Position numbers and translations under genes: made by a program
Notes under the pieces: generated by a model
Told to the model about the DNA's origin: nothing
The model's database searches: none
The model's input: the letters and a program-made list of their open reading frames with translations, nothing else
DNA from: Nitrospirales bacterium
GTDB lineage: Bacteria > Nitrospirota > Nitrospiria > Nitrospirales > UBA8639
Assembly: GCA_012270585.1 (NCBI GenBank)
Contig: JAAXIB010000079.1
Span: forward strand, 1 to 64,000
Direction: 5' to 3'
Length of the DNA: 64,000 nucleotides
Shown: positions 25,420-33,299 of the stretch, in pieces
Layout of the letters: each line of letters begins with the position of its first letter
Numbering within the stretch: the stretch's first letter is position 1

Positions 25420-26226
25420 TCAATAAGTTGGATGGCGTTCTCTGTATAATGCGTAATCCACTTCAGCCGGGACCTCGATCATGGCGAGACGAAGCGGACC
25501 GGCTTCCTTCGCATGGATCGCGACCGAGCCGTTCTTCCCGGCGTGGACGACCGCAAAATATCTTGGCGCAAGCTGATGTTGTTCCGAATCGGCTTCATCG
25601 CTCAACGCTCCTTCTCCATGGATCACCACCATGGCCAAGGTTCGATTCGCGGCAAGTTCGCGCCGGTACTCCTGGCTGGATGCCATGAGAATATCCTGCA
25701 TGGCCGCCTCCGCCACGAGCGATACCGGCGCGCCGTTCCCAATGACGTGTTTCAGGGTCACCCCGTCACGCACCTCAACGGGAAAGTCTTCATGGCGAAA
25801 CTCGGCATACGTCGGGGTTTGGCGGACGGTTTCCTTCAGGTCGGGCTCGAACCAGATTTGAAATAATTCGTTGTGCTCGCCGACCGTTTCCTCTTCATGA
25901 GAGACGCCGGAACCCGTCTGCATCACCTGCGCGCCTCCGGCTTTCACCCGGCTTCGATTGCCCATGGTATCGTAGTGGCCGATCTCTCCTTTCAGGGCAT
26001 AACTCATGATTTCAAAGGCCCGATGAGGGTGGAGGCCGATTTTCCCGTAACCCTTGGCCGTGGCCCAGGCCCAGTAAAACAAGGGACCCGTATGGGGAAC
26101 GGTGAGACCTTCTCCGGGAAACCCGAGAGGCTTGATTTCGGTGATCCTCCCGCCATCGAATTCTCCGATCCCCTGGACGTCGGGAGGATAAATGCTGATG
26201 TCCAGGGATTTCTCTATTCGATCCAT
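25420..26226 (-). CDS. pirin family protein
   Basis: About 268 residues from ATG 26226, which has AAAAGGAAG upstream. A bicupin: the N-terminal half has GLHPHRAFEIMSYALKGEIG and VSHEEE, giving the His-His-His-Glu metal site of pirins, then the C-terminal cupin (VSLVAEAAM onward). Bacterial pirins include quercetin dioxygenases and redox-sensing regulators; the substrate here is unknown. It ends 56 bp before the amt start, same strand. Confidence 0.9.
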   Translation of the reverse strand: MDRIEKSLDISIYPPDVQGIGEFDGGRITEIKPLGFPGEGLTVPHTGPLFYWAWATAKGYGKIGLHPHRAFEIMSYALKGEIGHYDTMGNRSRVKAGGAQVMQTGSGVSHEEETVGEHNELFQIWFEPDLKETVRQTPTYAEFRHEDFPVEVRDGVTLKHVIGNGAPVSLVAEAAMQDILMASSQEYRRELAANRTLAMVVIHGEGALSDEADSEQHQLAPRYFAVVHAGKNGSVAIHAKEAGPLRLAMIEVPAEVDYALYRERHPTY

Positions 26227-26613
26227 TGGCGCTTCCTTTTCAATCATCCGGTTAAGAATCCCCTGCACACCGGTTCGATAAGATTGATTTCGGCAAGGGA
26301 CTTCGCCCTTCCCTTGTCATGTTAGCAGCAATCCCTTTCAGAAGCATAGAATGCTCTTTACTTCATGGCTCGCTCTGAGGGAACCCAACCCTCAGAGCGG
26401 AAGCTTATACTCTGTCCCCCGGGCGTATCTGACCGCCTTTTCAGAGGTTCATAGGAAATGTTCTGTCATCCTATTTCTGAATATATGATAAACAAGCTAG
26501 AAATGAGTTGATTTTTTGTTTGATTAAAATAGTATATTTTATTTTAAAAACAAATAATTATGAAAAATGTTTTAAAAATTGAAATGGAAATGACATGAGA
26601 ATATAATAGATCT
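26227..26613. other. 387-bp AT-rich intergenic region with hairpin
   Basis: Contains a perfect 11-bp stem (26371-26381 with 26389-26399, CGCTCTGAGGG) around a 7-base loop. No T tract follows on either strand, so it is not a standard terminator. From 26460 to 26613 the sequence is strikingly AT-rich compared with neighbours, including TTGATT (26508) and TATATT (26533), a possible weak promoter for the Fic gene. No gene seen. Confidence 0.5.
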
Positions 26614-27807
26614 ATGATTAAATATGAAACGCCAAGAAACTGGTTTCAATTTGATAAGGATAGCCGGGACCTGACAGGGATCTATGTGGAAGCGAAGGCC
26701 GCGATCCTTTCCCTGCAAACAGTCCCCTATCAACGTCGTTGGGTGGAGGCACTACAAGACGTTGAATTAAAGCGCGAAGTCGCCGGGACCTCACGGATTG
26801 AAGGGGCCGAATTTACAGAGCAGGAATTCGAGCTGGCCTTCCAGGAAAACCCTGCCCAACTGCTCACGCGCTCCCAGAGACAGGCCCATGCCGTCGTCCA
26901 GACCTATCGCTGGATTGCCGCACTTCCCCAGGACCGACCCATCAACGCAGATCTGATTTCTCATATTCACCGGACTATTGTGACGGGTGCGGACGATGAT
27001 CATTGTCCGCCCGGGCAATTAAGGAAGGAAAATCAGAACGTTAACTTTGGGATGCCCAGGCATCGAGGCGCCGAAGGAGGTGCAGAGTGCGTATCAGCCT
27101 TTCGACAATTCAGCGAGGCCATTCAAAGAGAGTATCAGGACCAGGACCCGATCATTCAAGCATTAGCGGCCCACTATCATCTGGCGGCTATGCACCCCTT
27201 CCTTGATGGAAACGGCCGGACCGCCCGAGCCCTGGAAGCCCTTATGCTCCAACGGGCCGGGCTTCGTGACACCTGCTTCATTGCGATGTCAAACTACTAT
27301 TACGATGAGAAGAATGCGTATCTTGCCGCCCTAGCAGAAGTCCGCCAGTCCGGCCATGATCTGACGGCTTTCCTCATTTTCGGGCTCAAGGGCATTGCCC
27401 TCCAAAGCAAGCGAGTCCTTGCCCAAATTCAGCGTCACATCTCCAAGGTACTCTATCGGGACCTTATGTACGAACTCTTTGGCAGACTGAAATCAAAGCG
27501 GAAACGGTTCATTGCGCAACGGCAGTTGAAGATTCTCGACTTGTTACTGAACGCCGATTCCATGGAATTTGACCTGTTGAGAAAAATGACCGAGAGTACC
27601 TACAGCAAGCTAAAAAACCCCGTGGGAGGCTTGGTTCGCGACCTTCTTAACCTGGAAGCTTTGAACGCGATCGCGATCAAACAAATCGGAGAAAATCGAT
27701 ATGAAGTTACCGTCAGACCGGAATGGCCGACACGTCTTACCGAGACCGACTTCTTTGCAAAAATAAAGCAATACCCCAAGGCAAAAACGCATTCGTTGCT
27801 GCGCTAA
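26614..27807 (+). CDS. Fic-domain AMPylating enzyme, class II
   Basis: A 397-residue Fic protein. The catalytic motif HPFLDGNGRTAR (194-205) is complete, and the N-terminal inhibitory helix has TSRIEG (59-64), matching (S/T)xxxE(G/N), so it is self-inhibited (class II). About 170 residues C-terminal to the Fic fold form a winged-helix-like part (RKMTESTYSKLKNPVGGLVR). Fic enzymes usually transfer AMP from ATP to a target protein hydroxyl. The target is unknown. It is embedded in AT-rich DNA, suggesting transfer, and its 3' end overlaps the next frame. Confidence 0.93.
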   Translation: MIKYETPRNWFQFDKDSRDLTGIYVEAKAAILSLQTVPYQRRWVEALQDVELKREVAGTSRIEGAEFTEQEFELAFQENPAQLLTRSQRQAHAVVQTYRWIAALPQDRPINADLISHIHRTIVTGADDDHCPPGQLRKENQNVNFGMPRHRGAEGGAECVSAFRQFSEAIQREYQDQDPIIQALAAHYHLAAMHPFLDGNGRTARALEALMLQRAGLRDTCFIAMSNYYYDEKNAYLAALAEVRQSGHDLTAFLIFGLKGIALQSKRVLAQIQRHISKVLYRDLMYELFGRLKSKRKRFIAQRQLKILDLLLNADSMEFDLLRKMTESTYSKLKNPVGGLVRDLLNLEALNAIAIKQIGENRYEVTVRPEWPTRLTETDFFAKIKQYPKAKTHSLLR

Positions 27808-28736
27808 GAACGTCAGGGGGACTTTTTCTCGCACGAAGAAGGCGGCGGCTAGTGGCTGTCGGGGCGATTTTTCTTGTCATGACCGGAACAATCACGTATA
27901 AATTTGCAAGTCACTTCTGTCCTGCTGACCACATGCCTCCCCTTCCTTCAGTCCATGGACAAACGCAAACTCTTTGGGAAAGAGAATCCGCTCGCCCGAT
28001 CCTGCCAATTTCTCAAAAGGTTACGAGGTTTTCCGGTCTGGAAGCCGCTCGAAATGAAACCGTAACCGGGCTTGTTTCCAAGATTTTTAACGAGAGTTTT
28101 GGCTATAGACCAGACGGAAGACCGTACCGTTTGGGCCCAAAGTCCACTGCAGAAAGGTTAGCCTCGACGGATTTTCTCTTCATCGCCGGCGATGAACAAT
28201 CAGGAATCGGGTATTTATTTGGCAAAGAGATCCCTTCCCTGAGCGGAAGAATCGCCTGGATCGAGTCAATGGCGGTCTTACCACTTTGCCGGAAACAAGG
28301 CATTGCGACTGCCTTGCTCCACAAGTTTCGCCTGGCCACCAAGGGATCATCCAAAATCGGTTGTGCGACCCCGAATCCTATTGCGGCTTTGGTGGTGACC
28401 AGAGCCATACCCGGAACCTTGTATATCGGAAATTGCAACCCACCGGCCGCGGTGCTTCACATGCTCCGCGAAATCCGACAACACTGTTTTGATCTCCGTG
28501 GATGTGCCATTCAGGAAAAAACGTTGCGAATAAAAACCGGATTCAGCCCGCTTTCTCGCTCCGATGAACGGAAATGGAATCCCCGAACGCCTTCTTCTCC
28601 ACCTTACTGGTGGAATGAGCTTGAGCATTTACCAAATGACTATGAGGCCCTTCTCGTCATCGAGAGAACAGACAGCCCATCAACATCTTGCAATGCCGTA
28701 GGGTATGCCAATGAAGCCCCTCAAACAAAAGCATGA
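27723..28736 (+). CDS. GNAT-like acetyltransferase with N-terminal membrane segment
   Basis: Up to 337 residues. A basic stretch (RRRRR) precedes one hydrophobic helix (VAVGAIFLVMTGTITYKF), then a domain with GNAT motif A: IAWIESMAVLPLCRKQGIAT followed by ALLHKF, i.e. the acetyl-CoA pyrophosphate loop. The rest (about 230-337) is not recognised. The first ATG (27723) overlaps fic by 85 nt; a GTG at 27852 just before the hydrophobic helix is an alternative start that avoids the overlap. Substrate unknown. Confidence 0.6.
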   Translation: MADTSYRDRLLCKNKAIPQGKNAFVAALRTSGGLFLARRRRRLVAVGAIFLVMTGTITYKFASHFCPADHMPPLPSVHGQTQTLWERESARPILPISQKVTRFSGLEAARNETVTGLVSKIFNESFGYRPDGRPYRLGPKSTAERLASTDFLFIAGDEQSGIGYLFGKEIPSLSGRIAWIESMAVLPLCRKQGIATALLHKFRLATKGSSKIGCATPNPIAALVVTRAIPGTLYIGNCNPPAAVLHMLREIRQHCFDLRGCAIQEKTLRIKTGFSPLSRSDERKWNPRTPSSPPYWWNELEHLPNDYEALLVIERTDSPSTSCNAVGYANEAPQTKA

Positions 28737-28867
28737 CCCATCCAGAACGTTATCAATTTCAAAGCCACTCCGGTTCCAGTGCCTCTGAATTCTCTTCGTT
28801 AGTACACGCTGTTTCTTCCATTTTCAGCAACAGCTTTGGCATAAACCCCAAGACGCAACGCGCCTTC

Positions 28868-30136
28868 TCACTCCAGTTCCAAAAGTTGGCTGGATTCTGA
28901 CTCGGGCAAGGCTTCGACTTCACGGAGTTTTTTCTCCATGGCTCTCGTGCGGACGCCGGTTTGGTCAATGGTGCCGGAAGCCGTTTCCAATTGTTTTTTG
29001 ACCTTGTCCAAAACCTCGCCGAATTTACCGAATTCCGTCTTGACCGCTGCAAGGACCTGCCAGACTTCGCTGGATCGTTTTTCTATGGCCAATGTCCGGA
29101 AGCCCATGCGCAAACTGTTCAAGATGGCGGATAAGGTTGTCGGGCCGGCGACGACGACCCGATAGGCGTCTTGCAGCCTTTCAAGCAAACCCGGCTGCCT
29201 GAGCGCTTCCGCATACAGGCCTTCAGTGGGTAAAAACAGGATGGCAAAGTCAGTCGTTGCCGGTGGCTCGATATATTTTTCCGATATGCCCCGTGCTGAA
29301 TTCTCGATCGCCCGGGTCAGAGCTTTCAGCGATTGCTCGACGGCATTCGCATCAGTGGCTTCACTGGCTTGGACGAGACGTTGATAGTCTTCCTGCGGAA
29401 ATTTTGCATCAATGGGCAACCAGACGTTCGTGTTTGCCTCACTGCCTGACCCGGGAAGACGGATGGCAAATTCGACGACTTCACCCGATGAGGGGCGGAC
29501 CTTGACGTTCTTCTCATATTGGTCGGGGGTCAGCAGTTGTTCCAAAATAGCGCCCAGTTGGACTTCCCCCCAGGTCCCCCGCGCCTTGACGTTCGTCAGG
29601 ACACGTTTGAGATCACCCACGCCGGTCGCAAGATTTTGCATTTCACCGAGGCCGCGTTGCACCGCTTCCAACCGCTCGCTGACGATTTGAAACGATTCAC
29701 CCAAGCGTTTCTCCAGTGTGCTCTGCAATTTTTCATCCACCGTTTGCCGCATCTGGTCCAGTTTCCGGTCATTACTTTCCTGCAGCGCTTTCATTTTCGA
29801 GTCCAGCGTGTCCCGAAGTCCTCCGAGTCTTGCTTCATTCGTATCACTCAGCCCCATGAGCCTTTGCTCGATTGCGGCAAGACTTTCTCTCTGCGACTTG
29901 GTCATTTCGCCGATGGCCTGAATAACGGTGACATTTGCATCTTTCTGGGTAGCGGCGAGTTCTTCACGAAGACTGCGCGCGCTTTGCATTGACTCTTCTC
30001 TGCTTGCGCGAATTTCTTCGCGTATGCTTGTCACCGCTTCGCCGCGCATTGTTGATATTGTAAAGATGACGACGCCCAGCAGGACAATGCCCAAGCCGGA
30101 CAGCACGATCGGCAGCCATATCAGCAGGTCACTCAT
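28868..30136 (-). CDS. rmuC: DNA recombination protein RmuC
   Basis: About 422 residues from ATG 30136. N-terminal membrane anchor (LPIVLSGLGIVLLGVVIFTI), long coiled coil (about 45-170), then the RmuC core: NVKARGTWGEVQLGAILEQL, VWLPIDAKFPQEDYQRL and DFAILFLPTEGLYAEALRQP. The family limits inversions at short inverted repeats and resembles PD-(D/E)XK nucleases. It ends at the left remnant of the tRNA-Arg island and is the first chromosomal gene outside it. Confidence 0.93.
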   Translation of the reverse strand: MSDLLIWLPIVLSGLGIVLLGVVIFTISTMRGEAVTSIREEIRASREESMQSARSLREELAATQKDANVTVIQAIGEMTKSQRESLAAIEQRLMGLSDTNEARLGGLRDTLDSKMKALQESNDRKLDQMRQTVDEKLQSTLEKRLGESFQIVSERLEAVQRGLGEMQNLATGVGDLKRVLTNVKARGTWGEVQLGAILEQLLTPDQYEKNVKVRPSSGEVVEFAIRLPGSGSEANTNVWLPIDAKFPQEDYQRLVQASEATDANAVEQSLKALTRAIENSARGISEKYIEPPATTDFAILFLPTEGLYAEALRQPGLLERLQDAYRVVVAGPTTLSAILNSLRMGFRTLAIEKRSSEVWQVLAAVKTEFGKFGEVLDKVKKQLETASGTIDQTGVRTRAMEKKLREVEALPESESSQLLELE

Positions 30137-30189
30137 GTCGTCTTTCTTTGCGAAGGGCAGCATCCACGGTTTCCCGCTGCCCCCCAAAC

Positions 30190-30228
30190 GTGGCGCGCCC
30201 GGAGGGAGTCGAACCCCCAACCCTCAGA
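30190..30228 (-). repeat. partial tRNA-Arg, 3' part (island boundary)
   Basis: These 39 bp are identical to 32208-32246, i.e. the 3' part of the intact tRNA-Arg: CCA end, acceptor strand, T arm, variable loop and the 3' strand of the anticodon stem. Identity stops exactly at the anticodon loop. A copy of a tRNA 3' end at a distance from the intact gene is the usual footprint of tRNA-targeted integration. Confidence 0.9.
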
Positions 30229-30301
30229 CGCTTGCCTCCTTGATGTATGGCTCCAAGATATGAAAATGAATTAACTGACACTCATCTCTAAGATGAGTGT
30301 T

Positions 30302-30733
30302 TTACGCCAAATGTCTAACAATAAGCCTCGATGCTTGCGCTAACAATAAGGCTTTCGCTCTTCGATGTTCGCTGCTCTCTTCATTTGGCCAATTGACAAT
30401 ATTGGCGTGACGAGGATGGGGCGAAGGATGTGGCACTATACGTAAATCCTGGCTGTACACCGTTTGTGCGAAGAGATCACCTCTTGCAAGGACCAAACGA
30501 TTTTTCTCAGGATTTGCGACATAGTGATCGCCAACTGACCAGATTTCAGTTTCTTCACAATTTGTGGTCCGGTAAACGGAAGTTTGTCGCTCCGGCTGTT
30601 CCGGTTTAGGGTTGGTTGGCAGAAACGCATCGACCTTTATTTCCCTCTTGTCAGACTTGATGTATCTCTTATTCAAAATATACCGGGTAATCCGTTCATC
30701 AGGACTGACATCAGAAGGCAAAAGCTCGTTCAT
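30302..30733 (-). CDS. unknown protein, third gene of the TIGR04255 operon
   Basis: A 143-residue protein with no family I recognise. It opens ELLPSDVSPDERITRYILNK followed by RYIKSDKREIKVDAFLP, and ends with a hydrophilic His/Arg-rich part containing EESSEHRRAKALLLAQASRL. No signal peptide or membrane segment. It begins 1 nt after the stop of the preceding gene, so translation is coupled. Last gene before the left tRNA remnant, inside the island. Confidence 0.7.
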   Translation of the reverse strand: MNELLPSDVSPDERITRYILNKRYIKSDKREIKVDAFLPTNPKPEQPERQTSVYRTTNCEETEIWSVGDHYVANPEKNRLVLARGDLFAQTVYSQDLRIVPHPSPHPRHANIVNWPNEESSEHRRAKALLLAQASRLIVRHLA

Positions 30734-30734
30734 T

Positions 30735-31229
30735 TCAAAAATACTCAGATAATATTTCAGTTATGTGAGGTGGAAGTTTTTCTCGATATTCTTCCAAAGA
30801 AACTCTGCCATAATGCACATGTTGGGGACCCAACGCTGCCGCATAGATCAAGACTCTGTTTTCCGCAGTGACCGACAAAATTCTATTCGGACGCGAACGC
30901 CATTCAAAAGAGAGCCCTCCTTCCGGAGAGGGTACAAGATCAGGCTGAGGTGCCCAGACCGGAATCAGTTCGATAAAATTCCTTGCATGTAAAACAGAAT
31001 CTTCGGAAAGTGGCGCGGCATCGTAACCATCCCAACCAGGCTCCGAACATTCTATATAAATTTCAAAAGCCTCGCTCACAAGCAACCGTTTCCAACCACC
31101 TGATGTGATCGGTTGGGTGGCATGAAGAGACACTTCTTTCTCCGTTTCCCTCAACTGGTTTGAATCCTCACCGACACCTTTTTCTAGGGTGTTAGAAGCA
31201 GGTGCTATTTCTAGCGTTGCAGAATTCAT
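30735..31229 (-). CDS. unknown protein, second gene of the TIGR04255 operon
   Basis: A 164-residue soluble protein with no family I can name. The first 45 residues look disordered. The rest has a compact conserved-looking block: CSEPGWDGYDAAPLSEDSVL, then LVPSPEGGLSFEWRSRPNRI, and YGRVSLEEYREKLPPHITEI. Start codon follows directly on the stop of the TIGR04255 gene and its own stop is 1 nt from the next start. The 'WDGYDAxP' motif recalls small proteins found beside TIGR04255 genes, but this is from memory and uncertain. Confidence 0.7.
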   Translation of the reverse strand: MNSATLEIAPASNTLEKGVGEDSNQLRETEKEVSLHATQPITSGGWKRLLVSEAFEIYIECSEPGWDGYDAAPLSEDSVLHARNFIELIPVWAPQPDLVPSPEGGLSFEWRSRPNRILSVTAENRVLIYAAALGPQHVHYGRVSLEEYREKLPPHITEILSEYF

Positions 31230-32006
31230 TCAAATTTCCTCCAGTCCAAAAAGTTTTTTGGCTTTTGGATGTAAACTTGCCTCAAAGACAGTATTCTTCA
31301 ACTCACGGAAGCGATCAAGGGTACTCCACAAATCAAAGCTGTCTAGTAGCATACGTTGTTCTCTTATGACATCAATATCAAGGGTGAAAGTTGGTTGACT
31401 TTGGTACGGTTGAGGTGCCGGAGCTTGGGTAATAATAATAGTGGCTTCGGGGTCAGGATTAACAACTTCTATACGACTAAAAAAATGTTTTAAAGCCTGA
31501 GGAAGTCCTTCGGGAATTCTCGGTGGTTCAGTAAAATAATCAAGGAGTTTTATTTCACCTGCAGGAATCACTATCTGATTGATGTACCGAACTGCAAAAC
31601 GTTTGAGCTCCACCGTATTCGTTACCATCACGTATTTATCCCATGCCCTTCGAGCTTCATCCCGTAGAACCTGCCATCCAGGCCATGCTGCCATAGGGTC
31701 TGGCTTTAGGAGATTGAAAGTAAAACCATCAAGTCTCATTTGAACCCATCTGTTCTCATCTGAGGACTGGAAGATATAGCCAAGAAGTTGTTTATTTTGT
31801 TCCGATGTCATGTCAGCGTTGGAAAACTTCATAGAAATCTTGCCTCGATACTGAGTTCTTATCTCAGGGTAGAGGGATCCGAACTCAGTGCCGCATTCTT
31901 TCAGTTTTGGAAGCAACTCCTCGGAAAGCTCATCTATTTGAATGTCAATGAGGGCTTCTCGAACTGGGGGGCGGGAATAAGAAGGGTCTGTTGGCTGTGA
32001 TGCCAT
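31230..32006 (-). CDS. TIGR04255 family protein
   Basis: A 258-residue protein opening PTDPSYSRPPVREALIDIQI, the hallmark N-terminus of the TIGR04255 family (xPxVxEAxxxIxF), followed by RFAVRYINQIVIPAGEIKLL in the middle and a C-terminal region ending HPKAKKLFGLEEI. The family is widespread but patchy and of unknown function. First gene of a gapless three-gene operon lying between the intact tRNA-Arg and its 3' remnant. No transposase or integrase accompanies it. Confidence 0.85.
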   Translation of the reverse strand: MASQPTDPSYSRPPVREALIDIQIDELSEELLPKLKECGTEFGSLYPEIRTQYRGKISMKFSNADMTSEQNKQLLGYIFQSSDENRWVQMRLDGFTFNLLKPDPMAAWPGWQVLRDEARRAWDKYVMVTNTVELKRFAVRYINQIVIPAGEIKLLDYFTEPPRIPEGLPQALKHFFSRIEVVNPDPEATIIITQAPAPQPYQSQPTFTLDIDVIREQRMLLDSFDLWSTLDRFRELKNTVFEASLHPKAKKLFGLEEI

Positions 32007-32208
32007 ATAGGACTTTGCGTTTGGAAGGGAATTCTTACCTTACTGGAAAGAATTTACCAAATACTTTGCTGCCTCTTCAATGAGTATCGAGTTGATTTGT
32101 AAGCCGATTCTCAATCGCCCAGTTCAAAGGGCAGGAGTTTACCGGCAGGAGACGGTTCCTCAGGGCCCGATCCCAGCACTCGATCTTGACCTAAGCTGTC
32201 GGATAGGG

Positions 32209-32284
32209 TGGCGCGCCCGGAGGGAGTCGAACCCCCAACCCTCAGATCCGAAGTCTGATGCTCTATCCATTGAGCTACGGGCGC
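32209..32284 (-). tRNA. tRNA-Arg (UCG anticodon)
   Basis: Read leftward the 76-nt gene folds into a full cloverleaf: acceptor GCGCCCG/CGGGCGC, D arm with AGCTCAATGGATAGAGC, anticodon stem TCAGA/TCTGA with loop CTTCGGA (anticodon TCG, decoding CGA), T arm with GGTTCGACTCC, discriminator G and encoded CCA. Its 5' end is only 15 nt from the higA stop, so it has no room for its own promoter and must be read from upstream. Remnants of its two halves lie on either side. Confidence 0.95.
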
Positions 32285-32299
32285 GTCCGACTGTCTTTT

Positions 32300-32617
32300 T
32301 CAAGCAATCGCCTCCAAGCCCTTCTTCTGAACCAGCGTTAAAAGTTTGAGCGAGGCACCGGCAGGATGCTTTTCTCCTCGCTCCCACTGGCTGATAAGGC
32401 CTGTCGAAACATTCAGATGCAGAGCGAACACGGCCTGGCTCACGCGCTCGCGTTCCCGGAGCGCACGAATTTCATCCGGCTGCATCGGGCACACCGGCGT
32501 GAGGCAAAGTTCATCGAACTTGCGGAGTGTCCGCTTGTCCATGAGACCCGCTTCATGAAGGTCGGACGCGGTCTCATGGATCACCCCGAGAGCATCACTA
32601 CGATACGTCTTGCTCAT
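32300..32617 (-). CDS. higA: HigA-type antitoxin
   Basis: A 105-residue protein with a helix-turn-helix (PDEIRALRERERVSQAVFAL followed by HLNVSTGLISQWERGEKHPA), the Xre-type domain of HigA/NadS antitoxins; the N-terminal part would contact the toxin. It overlaps the end of the toxin gene by 20 nt, with toxin first as normal for higBA. The stop codon lies 15 nt before the tRNA-Arg gene on the same strand. Confidence 0.9.
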   Translation of the reverse strand: MSKTYRSDALGVIHETASDLHEAGLMDKRTLRKFDELCLTPVCPMQPDEIRALRERERVSQAVFALHLNVSTGLISQWERGEKHPAGASLKLLTLVQKKGLEAIA

Positions 32618-32984
32618 GACATTTCGCCTCTACTATTGCACCGCTCTTCAACGCCCTGGAAAGAGCGGCCTTATCATAGCCAAGCATCACATCCGCCAGT
32701 TCCTTAAAGCCCTTCAATTCATCCTTCCGAATGTTGCTGCGCGCACCCTTTGAAAAGCCGTAAACGAAGAAAGCCTTGTCCTCGTAACGGAACAGCACAA
32801 TCGCTCTGAACCCGCCGGACCTGCCCTCGTTCGGGCGGGCGATTCGCTGTTTGATTACTCCGCCCCCAAGGTCGGCGTCAATCAATCCTTTCTCGGCGTT
32901 GGCAATCGCATCGCACAAGACCGTGTCTTCGATCCCGTTTTGCTGGGCAAAGCGTACAAACCATTTGTTCTTGAAAATCCTCAA
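32598..32984 (-). CDS. higB: HigB-type RelE-superfamily toxin
   Basis: A 128-residue protein of the HigB/DUF1044-like RelE superfamily: FKNKWFVRFAQQNGIEDTVL, then GGGVIKQRIARPNEGRSGGF and RAIVLFRYEDKAFFVYGFSK followed by GARSNI. Basic residues in these strands fit mRNA cleavage at the ribosome. It starts about 28 bp after a likely promoter at 33019-33047 and forms an operon with higA, located between the intact tRNA-Arg and its 5' remnant. Confidence 0.9.
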   Translation of the reverse strand: MRIFKNKWFVRFAQQNGIEDTVLCDAIANAEKGLIDADLGGGVIKQRIARPNEGRSGGFRAIVLFRYEDKAFFVYGFSKGARSNIRKDELKGFKELADVMLGYDKAALSRALKSGAIVEAKCHEQDVS

Positions 32985-33018
32985 ATTTTTGGTTTTCTCG
33001 GCTTTGGATCATATTTCT

Positions 33019-33047
33019 ATTATATAGCACCTTGTGTGATAGTTTAA
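33019..33047 (-). promoter_or_regulatory. probable promoter of higBA (and perhaps tRNA-Arg)
   Basis: Reading leftward, TTAAAC (33047-33042) and a perfect TATAAT (33024-33019) are 17 bp apart in locally AT-rich DNA, 35 bp before the higB start. No other promoter is evident between here and the intact tRNA-Arg, so this one may also drive the tRNA. Confidence 0.5.
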
Positions 33048-33060
33048 AGAAAAATCTAAA

Positions 33061-33116
33061 TCCGAAGTCTGATGCTCTATCCATTGAGCTACGAGCGCGT
33101 CCGACCGTCTTTTTCA
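33061..33116 (-). repeat. partial tRNA-Arg, 5' part plus flank (island boundary)
   Basis: These 56 bp match 32247-32302 with two mismatches. They cover the anticodon loop, 5' anticodon strand, D arm and acceptor 5' strand (33061-33098) plus 18 bp of leader. One mismatch (G to A) falls in the acceptor stem. The copy begins at exactly the base where the 3' remnant at 30228 ends in the intact gene. TTGACA (33138-33133) further upstream may be part of the original tRNA promoter, though no clear -10 follows. Confidence 0.88.
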
Positions 33117-33175
33117 CCTATTTTCAATGGTCTGTCAACCCGGACGACACGAACGACGTTTGCCGAATCAAACCC

Positions 33176-33267
33176 GATAGTCCCGCTGTCGGGTTACGCT
33201 ACGCTACAAAGGAGGGGCAGGAAAGGAACCCCCCTCACCCTGCCCTCTCCCTCGTTGGGGAGAGGGT
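33176..33267. repeat. two dispersed repeats downstream of the unknown gene
   Basis: 33176-33207 holds TGTCGGGTTACGCTACGCTA, related to the inverted repeat between the parS sites at about 43408-43460. 33231-33267 is a copy of the palindromic family (CCCTCACCCTGCCCTCTCCC then GGGGAGAGGG). They fill the space between the island and the gene at 33300. Confidence 0.7.
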
Positions 33268-33299
33268 TCTGATTTGGAGACGATCCTTCAAGGAGCGAG

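Noticed and set aside
26371-26399. Terminator for pirin or Fic
   Set aside because: The 11-bp stem is strong but lies upstream of both genes and has no T tract on either strand.
30190-30228. A second functional tRNA
   Set aside because: Only the 3' half is present; the sequence beyond the anticodon stem does not pair or fold as a tRNA.
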